This document shows, in pieces, positions 56,478 to 64,000 of a stretch of DNA of 64,000 bases. Numbering within the stretch: the first letter of the stretch is position 1; every line of letters starts with the position of its first letter. Source of the stretch: Planctomycetota bacterium (GTDB taxonomy: Bacteria; Planctomycetota; Phycisphaerae; Phycisphaerales; UBA1924); assembly GCA_020831805.1 (NCBI GenBank), contig JAFIFX010000013.1, positions 1-64,000 of the forward strand, given 5' to 3'. The notes under the pieces are model-generated. The model made no database searches and was not told the DNA's origin. It saw only the letters and a list, made by a program, of their open reading frames with translations. The translations under genes and the position numbers were made by a program.

Positions 56478-57482
56478 TTACTCCCGGTCCTTGTCGAACG
56501 CCGAATCGAACGCACGCCCCGCCGCGGGGAAATCCAGCCCGCGCACGAACTCCACCGCCTCGGCCGCCCCGTGCTCGCGGTCCATCGCGCTGTCCTCCCA
56601 CTCCACGCTCAGCGGCCCGAGGTACCCGATCCGGTTCAGCGCCCGGATGATGCCCTCGAAATCCACATCCCCGCGCCCCGGCGAGTAGAAATCCCAACCC
56701 CGCCGGGCATCGCCGAAGGTCAGATGCCCGCCCAGGATCGACCCCGTCCCGTCCAGCCGCGTCGCCGCGTCCTTCACATGGACATGGAAGATCCGCTTCG
56801 GGAACCGGTCGATCAGCTTGACCGGGTCCAGCCCCTGCCAGATCAGGTGCGAGGGGTCGAAGTTGATCCCGAACGCCGGGTGTTCGTCCAGCGCGGCCAG
56901 CGCCCGCTCCATCGTGTGAATGTCATAGGCGATCTCCGTCGGGTGGACCTCCAGCGCGAACCCGACCCCCTTCTCATGGAACGCATCGAGGATCGGCTTC
57001 CACTGCGCCGCGAACGCCCGGTACCCCGCGTCGATCTCCTCCTGGCTGGTCGGTGGAAAAAAGTAGAGCTTGTGCCATACGGGGGACCCCGTAAAACCGT
57101 TCACCACGCACAGCCCCATCCGCTTGGCGGCCTCGGCCGTCTCGATCATCTCCTGCGCCGCCCGCTGTTGAACACCCTCCGGCTTTCCATCCCCCCAGAC
57201 CCGTTCGGGCACGATCGCCCGGTGCCGTGGGTCGATCGGATCGGACACCGCCTGGCCGACCAGATGGTTCGAGATCGCCCAGCACTTCAGGCCGTGCCTG
57301 GCCAGTAAGTCGTGCTGCCCCTTGCAGTAAGCGTCTTCCGACAGCGCCCGGTCGACCTCGAAGTGGTCCCCCCAGCAGGCCAGTTCCAGCCCGTCGTAGC
57401 CCCAACAGGCGGCCTTCTCGGCGAGCACCTCCAGTGGGAGATCGGCCCACTGGCCGGTGAACAGCGTGACGGGTCGGGGCAT
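56478..57482 (-). CDS. TIM-barrel sugar phosphate isomerase/epimerase 2
   Basis: A 334-residue xylose-isomerase-like TIM barrel. Seen are [52 protein letters not shown] (metal Glu and His), [24 protein letters not shown] and [20 protein letters not shown] seven bases ahead supports the ATG at 57482. The stop is three bases before oxidoreductase 4, and it diverges from the MFS permease. A role in keto-sugar conversion together with its oxidoreductase partner is inferred. Confidence 0.85.
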   Translation of the reverse strand: MPRPVTLFTGQWADLPLEVLAEKAACWGYDGLELACWGDHFEVDRALSEDAYCKGQHDLLARHGLKCWAISNHLVGQAVSDPIDPRHRAIVPERVWGDGKPEGVQQRAAQEMIETAEAAKRMGLCVVNGFTGSPVWHKLYFFPPTSQEEIDAGYRAFAAQWKPILDAFHEKGVGFALEVHPTEIAYDIHTMERALAALDEHPAFGINFDPSHLIWQGLDPVKLIDRFPKRIFHVHVKDAATRLDGTGSILGGHLTFGDARRGWDFYSPGRGDVDFEGIIRALNRIGYLGPLSVEWEDSAMDREHGAAEAVEFVRGLDFPAAGRAFDSAFDKDRE

Positions 57483-57544
57483 GGGCCATCTCCTGAAAAT
57501 GCGCGGCACGGGGATCACCCGGCAAGCGGTTTCTGGTATGCTCC

Positions 57545-57567
57545 GCGCCCACCGCTCGGGTGGGCGC
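57545..57567. repeat. Hairpin GCGCCCACC/GGTGGGCGC in the MFS leader
   Basis: A perfect 9-base stem with loop GCTCG lies 24 bases before the MFS permease start, in the 109-base divergent gap. It may act as an operator or a leader structure. Confidence 0.35.
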
Positions 57568-57591
57568 ACTCGACCAGCAGGATACACCACC

Positions 57592-58866
57592 ATGGCTGAA
57601 CCAGGTCAACGCTCCGGCACCATCATCGCGACCCAGTTGTCCGTGATGATGTTCCTCCAGTTCTTCCTCTGGGGGGCGTGGTATGTCACGATGGGGCCGT
57701 ACATGGCCGCCAACAACATGGGCCCCACCATGATCGGCTGGGCCTACACGGTCGGCCCCATCGCCGCGATCGCGTCGCCCTTCTTCCTCGGCATGGTGGC
57801 CGACCGCTTCTTCGCGACCGAACGCGTACTCGGGGTGATGCACCTGCTCGGCGGGTTGTTCCTGTGCCTGGCGCCGATGGCCGCCCAGCAGTCGCCCTCG
57901 CTTTTCGTGGTCATGATCCTGCTGCACATGCTCTGCTACATGCCCACGCTGGGCCTGTCCAGCTCGCTGGCCCTGCACAACATGACCAACGCCCAGACCC
58001 AGTTCCCCCTGATCCGGGTCTTCGGCACCGTCGGCTGGATCGTGGCCAACTTCGTGATCTCCCAGCTCGCCTTCGACCGCTCGCCCAACATGTTCTTTGT
58101 CGCGGGCGGGTCCGGGCTGCTCCTCGGCCTGTTCTCGTTCTTCCTGCCGCACACGCCCGCGCCGGCCAAGGGCCGTCCCTTCTCCGCCCGGGACGCGTTG
58201 GGACTGGACGCCCTAGTCCTGCTCCGCAGCCGCTCCTTCGCGGTCTTCGCCGTCTGCTCGTTCCTGCTCTGCATCCCGCTGGCGGCCTACTACGCCTTCG
58301 CGGGCCAGTTCGTCGGCGAGATGGGCATCGAGCGCATCGCCCAGACCATGTCCCTCGGCCAGATGTCCGAGATCATCTTCATGCTCGTCATGCCGGTCTG
58401 TTTCGCCCGGCTTGGCGTCAAGTGGATGCTGACCATCGGCATGGCCGCGTGGGTCGTTCGCTACGGGCTTTTCTCCACCGCGGCCGACGAGCAGATCCGT
58501 TGGATGGTCCTCGGCGGCATCATCCTCCACGGCATCTGCTACGACTTCTTCTTCGTCACCGGCCAGATCTATGTCGACGGCAAGGCCGGCGCCAAGATCC
58601 GCAGCCAGGCGCAGGGGTTCTATGTGCTGATCACCCAGGGCCTGGGCATGCTGATCGGCGCGCAGGTCGCCAGCCGCCTGGTCGCCCGGCACACCGACGA
58701 GGTGGCCGGCGTGGACTGGAAAACGGTGTGGATGTACCCGGCCGTGTTCGCGCTGGCCGTGCTGATCGTCTTCGTCCTGCTCTTCAAGGACAGGGTGGCA
58801 CCGCCCAAGCCTCAGGATATTGCCCCCTCCACGCCCGGCGGGCCCGATCCCGCGCAACCGTCTTGA
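57592..58866 (+). CDS. MFS permease (nucleoside:proton symporter-like)
   Basis: A 424-residue transporter with about 12 hydrophobic segments. The N-terminus ([20 protein letters not shown], then [24 protein letters not shown]) resembles the NupG/XapB nucleoside:H+ symporter branch, which in planctomycetes and Bacteroidetes often accompanies sugar or inositol catabolism. The start at 57592 gives the normal short cytoplasmic N-terminus. It diverges from the epimerase/oxidoreductase pair and probably imports their substrate or a precursor. Confidence 0.83.
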   Translation: MAEPGQRSGTIIATQLSVMMFLQFFLWGAWYVTMGPYMAANNMGPTMIGWAYTVGPIAAIASPFFLGMVADRFFATERVLGVMHLLGGLFLCLAPMAAQQSPSLFVVMILLHMLCYMPTLGLSSSLALHNMTNAQTQFPLIRVFGTVGWIVANFVISQLAFDRSPNMFFVAGGSGLLLGLFSFFLPHTPAPAKGRPFSARDALGLDALVLLRSRSFAVFAVCSFLLCIPLAAYYAFAGQFVGEMGIERIAQTMSLGQMSEIIFMLVMPVCFARLGVKWMLTIGMAAWVVRYGLFSTAADEQIRWMVLGGIILHGICYDFFFVTGQIYVDGKAGAKIRSQAQGFYVLITQGLGMLIGAQVASRLVARHTDEVAGVDWKTVWMYPAVFALAVLIVFVLLFKDRVAPPKPQDIAPSTPGGPDPAQPS

Positions 58867-58919
58867 TCTGACCCGCCACTTTGCGGTACCTTACGAGTAT
58901 CAAGTTGGAAAACCAGTTT

Positions 58920-58936
58920 CGTTCGCCCAACGAACG
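58920..58936. repeat. Inverted repeat CGTTCG/CGAACG
   Basis: Six-base perfect arms around CCCAA in the 124-base gap between the MFS gene and the Tat-exported oxidoreductase. Possible operator; no clear promoter boxes accompany it. Confidence 0.25.
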
Positions 58937-58990
58937 CATGAACAGAACCCATCACGGACCCGAACGCAGACACCCGTCTGGAGCACGATC

Positions 58991-60331
58991 ATGACCATCC
59001 CACCGAAGCATGCCAACCGCCCCGGACCGACCCGCCGCCAGTTCCTCGGCGCCACCGCGATGGTCGGGGCCGCCGCCGTGCTCGGCGCGTCCGGCACGGC
59101 CGCGACCGCCCGGCCCGTCAACCTCCGCCCGACGGTCAAGGCCGGCAAGGTCCGCCGCCCCGGCGCGAACGACGCGATCCGCGTGGCGATCGTCGGCACC
59201 GGCGGCATGGGCAACGGCCACGCCCACGCCCTGATGCGCACCGCCAGCCGGGGCGAGGAAAAGGTCGAGATCGTCGCCCTCGCCGACCCCTGCGACGAGC
59301 GGCGTGAATCCTGCCACAAGGCCTGCGTCGAGCGCCAGTCCGGCGTCGAGGTCCAGCACACCCGCGACTACCGCGAGATCCTCGCACGCGAGGATATCCA
59401 CGCCGTCCTCGTCGCCTCGCCCGAGCACTGGCACGCCCAGCATGTAATCGACGCGTTGGAAGCCGGCAAGGATGTCTACTGCGAAAAACCGATGACCCTC
59501 GAGCTCGACGAGGGACTCGAGGTCCGCAAGGCCGTGCTCGCGCACCCCGAGCAGATCTTCCAGGTCGGCACGCAGATGATCATGCTGCCCAAGTACCAGG
59601 AAGCCCGCAAGGCGATCCAGGCCGGGCGGATCGGCCCGGCCGTGTGGTCGCAGACCTCTTACTGCCGCAACTCGACCACCGGCGAGTGGAACTACTACGC
59701 CATCAATCCCGACTGGAAGCCCGGCGTGAACCTCGACTGGAACGCCTGGCTCGGCCGCCTCGGCCCGCGTGAGTGGGATCCCAAGGTCTTCGCCCGCTGG
59801 CGCCGCTACCGCGATTTCTCCACCGGCATCATCGGCGACCTGCTCGTCCATGTGATGACCCCGCTGATCTACGCCCTCGACGCCGGCTGGCCGACCCGCG
59901 TCGTCGCCACCGGCGCCCACATCGTCGACCACGCCATGGAGAACCACGACCAGGTCAACCTGACCGTCCAGTTCGAGAACGGCCACACCATGATCATCGC
60001 CGGCTCGACCGCCAACGAGGTCGGCCTCGAGACCATGATCCGAGGCCACAAAGCCAACATCTATCTCGGCGGCCGCCACTGCGACATCCGCCCCGAGCGC
60101 ATCTGGGTGGACGAGGTGGACCGCGAGGAAATCATCTGCCCCGATATCGGCAACGACCAGGACCAGCTCCGGCTCAACTGGCTGTCCTGCATCCGGTCTC
60201 GCCAGCCCGCGATGAGCAACATCGACCTCGCCTCCAAGGTCATGGTCGCCGTCGATCTGGCCGCCAAGTCCATCTGGACCGGCCACGCGTACGAGTTCGA
60301 ACCCCGCAGCCTCCGCGCCAGGAAGATCTAG
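58991..60331 (+). CDS. Tat-exported Gfo/Idh/MocA oxidoreductase 5
   Basis: A 446-residue protein with a twin-arginine signal (TRRQFLGATAMVGAAAVLG), so it folds with its cofactor in the cytoplasm and is exported. The Rossmann motif is VAIVGTGGMGNGHAHAL near residue 60, the catalytic motif CEKPMTLELDEGL is intact, followed by QVGTQMIMLPKYQEARKA. GIIGDLLVHVMTPLIYALDA stands at the active-site helix. Exported members of this type (GH109-like or glucose-fructose oxidoreductase-like) keep NAD bound tightly. GGAG lies eight bases before the ATG. apbE follows after ten bases. Confidence 0.86.
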   Translation: MTIPPKHANRPGPTRRQFLGATAMVGAAAVLGASGTAATARPVNLRPTVKAGKVRRPGANDAIRVAIVGTGGMGNGHAHALMRTASRGEEKVEIVALADPCDERRESCHKACVERQSGVEVQHTRDYREILAREDIHAVLVASPEHWHAQHVIDALEAGKDVYCEKPMTLELDEGLEVRKAVLAHPEQIFQVGTQMIMLPKYQEARKAIQAGRIGPAVWSQTSYCRNSTTGEWNYYAINPDWKPGVNLDWNAWLGRLGPREWDPKVFARWRRYRDFSTGIIGDLLVHVMTPLIYALDAGWPTRVVATGAHIVDHAMENHDQVNLTVQFENGHTMIIAGSTANEVGLETMIRGHKANIYLGGRHCDIRPERIWVDEVDREEIICPDIGNDQDQLRLNWLSCIRSRQPAMSNIDLASKVMVAVDLAAKSIWTGHAYEFEPRSLRARKI

Positions 60332-60341
60332 CCGAGGAGCC

Positions 60342-61253
60342 ATGCCCGACCAGACAGCGATGCGGTCCTTCGGAGCGATGGGCACGCGCTTCGAGTGCGT
60401 GCTGGCCGCGTTCGACCGCCCGGTCCACCGGACCGAGGCGGCCGCCATGGCCGAAGAAGCTGAGTTCCTCGTGCGGGACTGGCACGGCCGGCTCACGGTC
60501 TTCGAACCGGCCAGCGCGGTCTCCGTCATCAACGACCTCGCTTTCCGCCGACCCGTCAGCCTCGATCCGGAACTCTTCGACCTGCTCGCCCGCTGCCTGG
60601 ACTACACCCGCGCCACCGGCGGCCGCTTTGACATCACCGTCGGCGCGTTGATGCACGCCCACGGCTTCCGATCCGGAAAACCGGGCGTCCCGGACGCCGC
60701 CTGGGGGGCCGACCTGGTCCGCCTTGAACGCGCCGGCTCGACGGTCCGTTTCCTCGATCCCGGCCTGCGCATCGACCTCGGCGCCATCGCCAAGGGCTTC
60801 GTGCTCGACCTGATCCGGGAGGATTTCAACGCGATGGGCGTCGCCAGCGCGCTGGTCCACGGCGGCACCTCCTCCGTGCTCGCGATCGGGTCGCGCCCCG
60901 ACGGCTCCGCCTGGCGCGTCCGGGCCATGCCGGACGACCCGGACGCCCCGGTGCTGCATCTGACCAACGAGGCCCTCTCCGTGTCCGCGCCGTCCGGACG
61001 CGTGGTCGCCAGCCAACCCCACATCATGGACCCCGCCGCCGGATGCCCCGCCGTGGACCCCGCGGACGCGGCCTGCGTCGCCGGACCCTCGGCGGAGGTC
61101 TGTGAAGCCTGGTCCACCGCGCTCGTGATCGATCCGTCCCTGACCGCGGATCTGCCCGACGGCTACCGTTCATTGATTCGCAAAGGGTCGGCGTGGCGAT
61201 CATCCGTGGCCGCGTCCGTGTGTTCCCCCGGTTCCTGCCCATCCCCAAGGTGA
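60342..61253 (+). CDS. apbE: FAD:protein FMN transferase
   Basis: A 303-residue ApbE-type enzyme that attaches FMN covalently to Thr or Ser of target flavoproteins using FAD. Motifs are FGAMGTRFECVL at the start, TGGRFDITVGALMH, IDLGAIAKGFVLDLI, LVHGGTSSVLAIG, PHIMDPAAG and AWSTALVIDP. No signal peptide or lipobox is evident, unlike most ApbE proteins, so a cytoplasmic form is likely. It sits between two Tat-exported oxidoreductases with gaps of 10 and 4 bases. GAGGAG is only two bases from the ATG at 60342, so the ATG at 60360 is an alternative start. Confidence 0.85.
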   Translation: MPDQTAMRSFGAMGTRFECVLAAFDRPVHRTEAAAMAEEAEFLVRDWHGRLTVFEPASAVSVINDLAFRRPVSLDPELFDLLARCLDYTRATGGRFDITVGALMHAHGFRSGKPGVPDAAWGADLVRLERAGSTVRFLDPGLRIDLGAIAKGFVLDLIREDFNAMGVASALVHGGTSSVLAIGSRPDGSAWRVRAMPDDPDAPVLHLTNEALSVSAPSGRVVASQPHIMDPAAGCPAVDPADAACVAGPSAEVCEAWSTALVIDPSLTADLPDGYRSLIRKGSAWRSSVAASVCSPGSCPSPR

Positions 61254-61257
61254 CCCC

Positions 61258-62493
61258 ATGACCGACATCGACCGCCGCCAGTTCCTCGCCCACGCCGCGG
61301 GCACCGCCGCCGCCTTCGCGATCGTCCCGAACCTCGCCGCCCGCCCGGCCGGCGTGTTCAACGCCTCGAACACGCTCCGCGTCGGCGTCATCGGGGTCGG
61401 CCGCCAGGGCCGCGCCGTCCTGGGCGAACTCGGCTCGCTGTCCGGCGTCGCCGTCACCGCCATGTGCGATACGGACGAACGCCGCCTCTCCGCCGGCCTG
61501 CGTCGCGTGGCGGGGGCGCAAAGCTACCCCACCATCGACGCCATGCTCGCCTCCAACGCCGTCGACGCCGTGGTCGTCGCCACCCCGACGCATATGCACA
61601 AGGACGCCGCCCTGGCCGCGATGGCCGCCGGCAAGCATGTCTACTGCGAGTGCCCCCTCGCCCACACCCGCGCCGACTGCGCCGCGATCTCCCAGGCCGC
61701 CCGCGGCGCCAATGTCGTGGCCGCCGCCGGCTTCCAGGGCCGCGCCAACCCCGTCTACCAGCTCGCCCGGACCTTCTACCGCTCCGACTCCGTCCGCGAC
61801 ATGGTCACCATGCGGGCCCAGAACAACAACAAGACCTCCTGGGTCGTCCCCGTCGCCGACCGCGCCACCCACAAGATCCACAACTGGCGCCTCGACCCCG
61901 ATGTCTCCCTGGGCCTCGCCGGTGAACTCGGCGCCCAGCAGTTCGATGTCTTCCACTGGTACACCGAACGCTACCCCGTCCGGGTCATCGGCCGCGGCAG
62001 CCTCCGCGCCCACCGCGAGGACGGACGCGAGGTCCACGACACCATCAACTGCATGCTCGAGTATGACGACGGCGCGATCCTCCAGTACTCGGCCACCATC
62101 GGAAACTCCTACGAAGGCGCCCACGAGGTCTTCTACGGCACCAACGCCGCCATCAAGCTCGCCTGGTCCCACGGCTGGATGTTCAAGGAGTCCGATGCAC
62201 CGACCCAGGGCTGGGAGGTCTACGCCAACCGCCAGCAGTTCCACAACGACGAGGGCATCACCCTCATCGCCGGCGCCACCCAGCTCGCCGAGCAGGGCAA
62301 CCTCCAGGACGGCGTCGGCCTGCCCTACACCTCCCTCCACTACGCCCTCGAGGACTGGATCAACGCCATCGGCTCCGGAGGCACGCCGGCCTGCACCATC
62401 GGCGAGGCCGCCCGCGCCACCGCCGTCGGCATCGCCGCCAACCAGGCCGTCCGCGAAGCCCGCCCCGTCGATGTCGACCTGACCGGCCTGTAA
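61258..62493 (+). CDS. Tat-exported Gfo/Idh/MocA-like protein 6 with altered catalytic motif
   Basis: A 411-residue protein with a twin-arginine signal (DRRQFLAHAAGTAAAFAIV). The dinucleotide site VGVIGVGRQGRAVLGEL is normal. The usual Glu-Lys-Pro is replaced by Glu-Cys-Pro in HVYCECPLAHTRADC, so the lysine that assists catalysis in this family is missing. The rest of the domain is intact (AAGFQGRANPVYQLA, GLAGELGAQQFDVFHWY), suggesting that it is maintained by selection rather than decaying. It starts four bases after apbE. It may be a binding protein, an accessory subunit of oxidoreductase 5, or an enzyme using Cys. Confidence 0.83.
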   Translation: MTDIDRRQFLAHAAGTAAAFAIVPNLAARPAGVFNASNTLRVGVIGVGRQGRAVLGELGSLSGVAVTAMCDTDERRLSAGLRRVAGAQSYPTIDAMLASNAVDAVVVATPTHMHKDAALAAMAAGKHVYCECPLAHTRADCAAISQAARGANVVAAAGFQGRANPVYQLARTFYRSDSVRDMVTMRAQNNNKTSWVVPVADRATHKIHNWRLDPDVSLGLAGELGAQQFDVFHWYTERYPVRVIGRGSLRAHREDGREVHDTINCMLEYDDGAILQYSATIGNSYEGAHEVFYGTNAAIKLAWSHGWMFKESDAPTQGWEVYANRQQFHNDEGITLIAGATQLAEQGNLQDGVGLPYTSLHYALEDWINAIGSGGTPACTIGEAARATAVGIAANQAVREARPVDVDLTGL

Positions 62494-62518
62494 GCAGCCC
62501 TCTCGGAACACCACCCCG

Positions 62519-63292
62519 ATGCAACCCAACCACTTCCCCCGCCTGTCCCAGCTCCACATCCTGATGCGGCTCGGCGTGGTGTTTCTGACCCTGGTCCTGC
62601 TCGGGGGCTATGTCGTCTCCGGCATCCACATGGCCTGGTACTACGAGAAACGCGACGGCGTCCCCGGCCTGACCATCGATGACATCCGCGCCCACTACCA
62701 CGGCGTCACCGTCCCCTCCCCGCTCATCAACGCGCTCGAGGACGGCCATCCCGAGGACCTGTCCGAACGCGAACGCAACATCCTCCTCGACTGGCTCCGC
62801 AACCCCGCCACGCTCTCGGCTCGTTACGACGACTTCGACCTTGGCGAGGACGCCCCCGCCGAGATCATCGCCACGAGCTGTATCTCCTGCCACGCCCGCA
62901 ACGCCTCCGGCCCGGACGCGTATCCCAGGCTCCCGCTCGAGTTCTTCGACGACATCCGCCCGCTCGCCGTCTCACGCGAGATCAACCCCACGCCCATCGA
63001 GATCATCGCCGTCAGCCAGCACACCCACGCCCCCGTCATGGCCGTCATCCTGCTCGTCATCGCGCTGCTCAGCGCGATGACCCGGTTCCCGCGGCCCGTC
63101 GTCGGCGGCATCATCCTCATTGGCGCCGTCGGCCTCTTCGCCGACATGGGCGCGTGGTGGCTCGCCCGATTCAACGACACCTGGGTCTACGCCATCGTCG
63201 GCGGCGGCTTCGCCTACTCCGCCTCAACCGGCCTGGCGGGCCTGCTGATCATCATCGACTGCCTGATCCCCGGCCCGCGCAAGCCCGACTGA
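62519..63292 (+). CDS. Membrane protein with a single c-type haem motif
   Basis: A 257-residue protein. One N-terminal membrane segment (LMRLGVVFLTLVLLGGYVVSGI) is followed by a soluble region of about 110 residues with one CxxCH haem site (TSCISCHARNASG near residues 121-133). Three to four C-terminal membrane segments (MAVILLVIALLSAM, VVGGIILIGAVGLFADMG, GLAGLLIIIDCLI) follow. I do not recognise the family. It lies 25 bases after oxidoreductase 6 in the same direction and could carry electrons from the exported oxidoreductases to the membrane chain. That role is inference from position. Confidence 0.72.
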   Translation: MQPNHFPRLSQLHILMRLGVVFLTLVLLGGYVVSGIHMAWYYEKRDGVPGLTIDDIRAHYHGVTVPSPLINALEDGHPEDLSERERNILLDWLRNPATLSARYDDFDLGEDAPAEIIATSCISCHARNASGPDAYPRLPLEFFDDIRPLAVSREINPTPIEIIAVSQHTHAPVMAVILLVIALLSAMTRFPRPVVGGIILIGAVGLFADMGAWWLARFNDTWVYAIVGGGFAYSASTGLAGLLIIIDCLIPGPRKPD

Positions 63293-63360
63293 ACGATCGC
63301 CGGGTGCCGTACCGGGTGCCGTGCAGACGGCGCAGCCTTCTGCACGCCCTCCCCCCCCGC

Positions 63361-64000
63361 TCACCCCTCCGCCTCATCCAGCTCGTACCACCCCTCCGTC
63401 CGTCGCACCGTCCGCACCGGGTTCCCCGGCTCGTGGTCGAGCACCAGCGTCCACCCCCGCTCGGCCGCCTCGTCGAGGAACCAGCCCTTCGTCACCATCG
63501 AGGTGTACGGCTCCACATCGTACGAAAGGCTGTACGCCTGCCCGACATGCCACGCCGTGGGCATCAGGTCCGGCGTGAACACCACCGTGCGCCCCCGATC
63601 GTCCTCGAACGCCACCGCCTGCTGCCCCCAGGTATGCCCCGGCGTCAGGAACACCCGGATCCCCGGCAGCACCTCGGTCATCCGCTCGTCCACCGAGGTC
63701 TTCGGCTTCTCGTCCCGCGACGGCTTGCGGTTCAGCGGGAACGGCCGCTGCGCGTCCACCTGCCGCAGCCGCGGGCGACCATCGCTCAGCGGCTTGGACT
63801 CATCCTCGAACGGCAGGATGTGGTCCCGGTAATAGGTCCGGGTCATCACCGCGTCGTTGTTCCGCGCGTCCACCCACTCCCGGCGCTGCACGATCAGCTC
63901 CGCGTTCGGGAAGGTGAACTTCACCCGCGGTTCGTCCCCCGACGCCGACCCGGGCTTGGTCGCTTCCCAGTCCGGCTCCTCCCCCTCCCGCACCCGCCGC
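63361..64000 (-). CDS. MBL-fold metallo-hydrolase, 5' end outside the window
   Basis: The C-terminal 210 or so residues of a metallo-beta-lactamase-fold hydrolase; the reading frame is still open at the window edge and the N-terminal HxHxDH metal site lies outside. Visible are VKFTFPNAELIVQRREW, IRVFLTPGHTWGQQAVAFED (second metal His region, the family's 'PGHTxG'), RTVVFTPDLMPTAWH (bridging Asp) and LVLDHEPGN (last His). The family includes quorum-quenching lactonases and glyoxalase II-like enzymes; the substrate cannot be called. Confidence 0.8.
   Translation of the reverse strand, partial: RRVREGEEPDWEATKPGSASGDEPRVKFTFPNAELIVQRREWVDARNNDAVMTRTYYRDHILPFEDESKPLSDGRPRLRQVDAQRPFPLNRKPSRDEKPKTSVDERMTEVLPGIRVFLTPGHTWGQQAVAFEDDRGRTVVFTPDLMPTAWHVGQAYSLSYDVEPYTSMVTKGWFLDEAAERGWTLVLDHEPGNPVRTVRRTEGWYELDEAEG

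Overview
The window is high-GC DNA whose gene set points to a planctomycete, most likely of the class Phycisphaerae. The signs are an ECF sigma factor next to a TPR-type Ser/Thr kinase, secreted proteins ending in 'VP-x-P...RRRR' sorting tails or in 'GDG..NFFDV..YI..FN' EF-hand repeats, many Gfo/Idh/MocA oxidoreductases (two with Tat signals), and a pseudopilin with the planctomycete-style N-terminus. Taxonomy is inferred from gene content only. Coding density is very high and no stretch above about 300 bases lacks a gene; the longest gaps are 12249-12527 and 41101-41396. I see no rRNA, CRISPR array, insertion sequence, integrase or origin. One tRNA-Ser(GGA) is present.

Layout. 1-5.1 kb: a ParD-like antitoxin at the edge, a MotA/TolQ/ExbB channel protein, then isoprenoid and cofactor genes (prenyl synthase, dxs, nadK). 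5.1-12.2 kb: a large exported beta-repeat protein, then a signalling block in which an ECF sigma factor and a membrane Ser/Thr kinase run left while an FHA-GAF-PP2C phosphatase diverges to the right. 12.5-16.8 kb: four overlapping genes (C39-like peptidase, RLAN/RimK-type ATP-grasp ligase, GCS2-type ligase, N-formylglutamate amidohydrolase-like hydrolase) that look like a small-peptide or amino-acid-conjugate pathway with no known product. 16.8-21.8 kb: sdaA, a histone-H1-like protein, an exported HAF-repeat protein, an unrecognised protein and tRNA-Ser. 21.8-26.8 kb: a polyamine block (speA-speB, with a deoxyhypusine-synthase-like gene diverging) and a lipoprotein amidase. 26.9-28.6 kb: a solute:sodium symporter.

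28.6-62.5 kb is a long carbohydrate region. Leftward genes encode a lipoprotein GHL10 glycosidase, a phosphodiester-glycosidase/GHL10/EF-hand fusion, a ROK sugar kinase and an exported EF-hand protein. Rightward genes encode oxidoreductases, a NagB-PIG-L fusion and TIM-barrel epimerases. A second exported protein (41.4 kb) is a paralogue of the one at 28.6 kb. It is followed by a GntR-LacI hybrid regulator, a pseudopilin, a sugar ABC importer without its own ATPase and an FAD oxidoreductase. Then come a GH38 alpha-mannosidase, divergent lysA with an acetyltransferase-like membrane protein, a second epimerase/oxidoreductase pair, an MFS permease, two Tat-exported oxidoreductases around apbE, and a CxxCH membrane protein. 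The window ends inside an MBL-fold hydrolase gene.

Taken together, the carbohydrate region would hydrolyse glycans outside the cell or in the periplasm (GH38, GHL10, phosphodiester glycosidase), import the sugars, and process amino sugars (ROK kinase, deacetylase, deaminase) and keto-sugars (oxidoreductase/epimerase pairs). Several of its transcription units share an AT-rich 9-mer TTATA(T/G)AAT upstream, and the two exported paralogues also share a palindrome AGAAA-N4-TTTCT. Long reading frames opposite many genes are GC-bias shadows and were left out.
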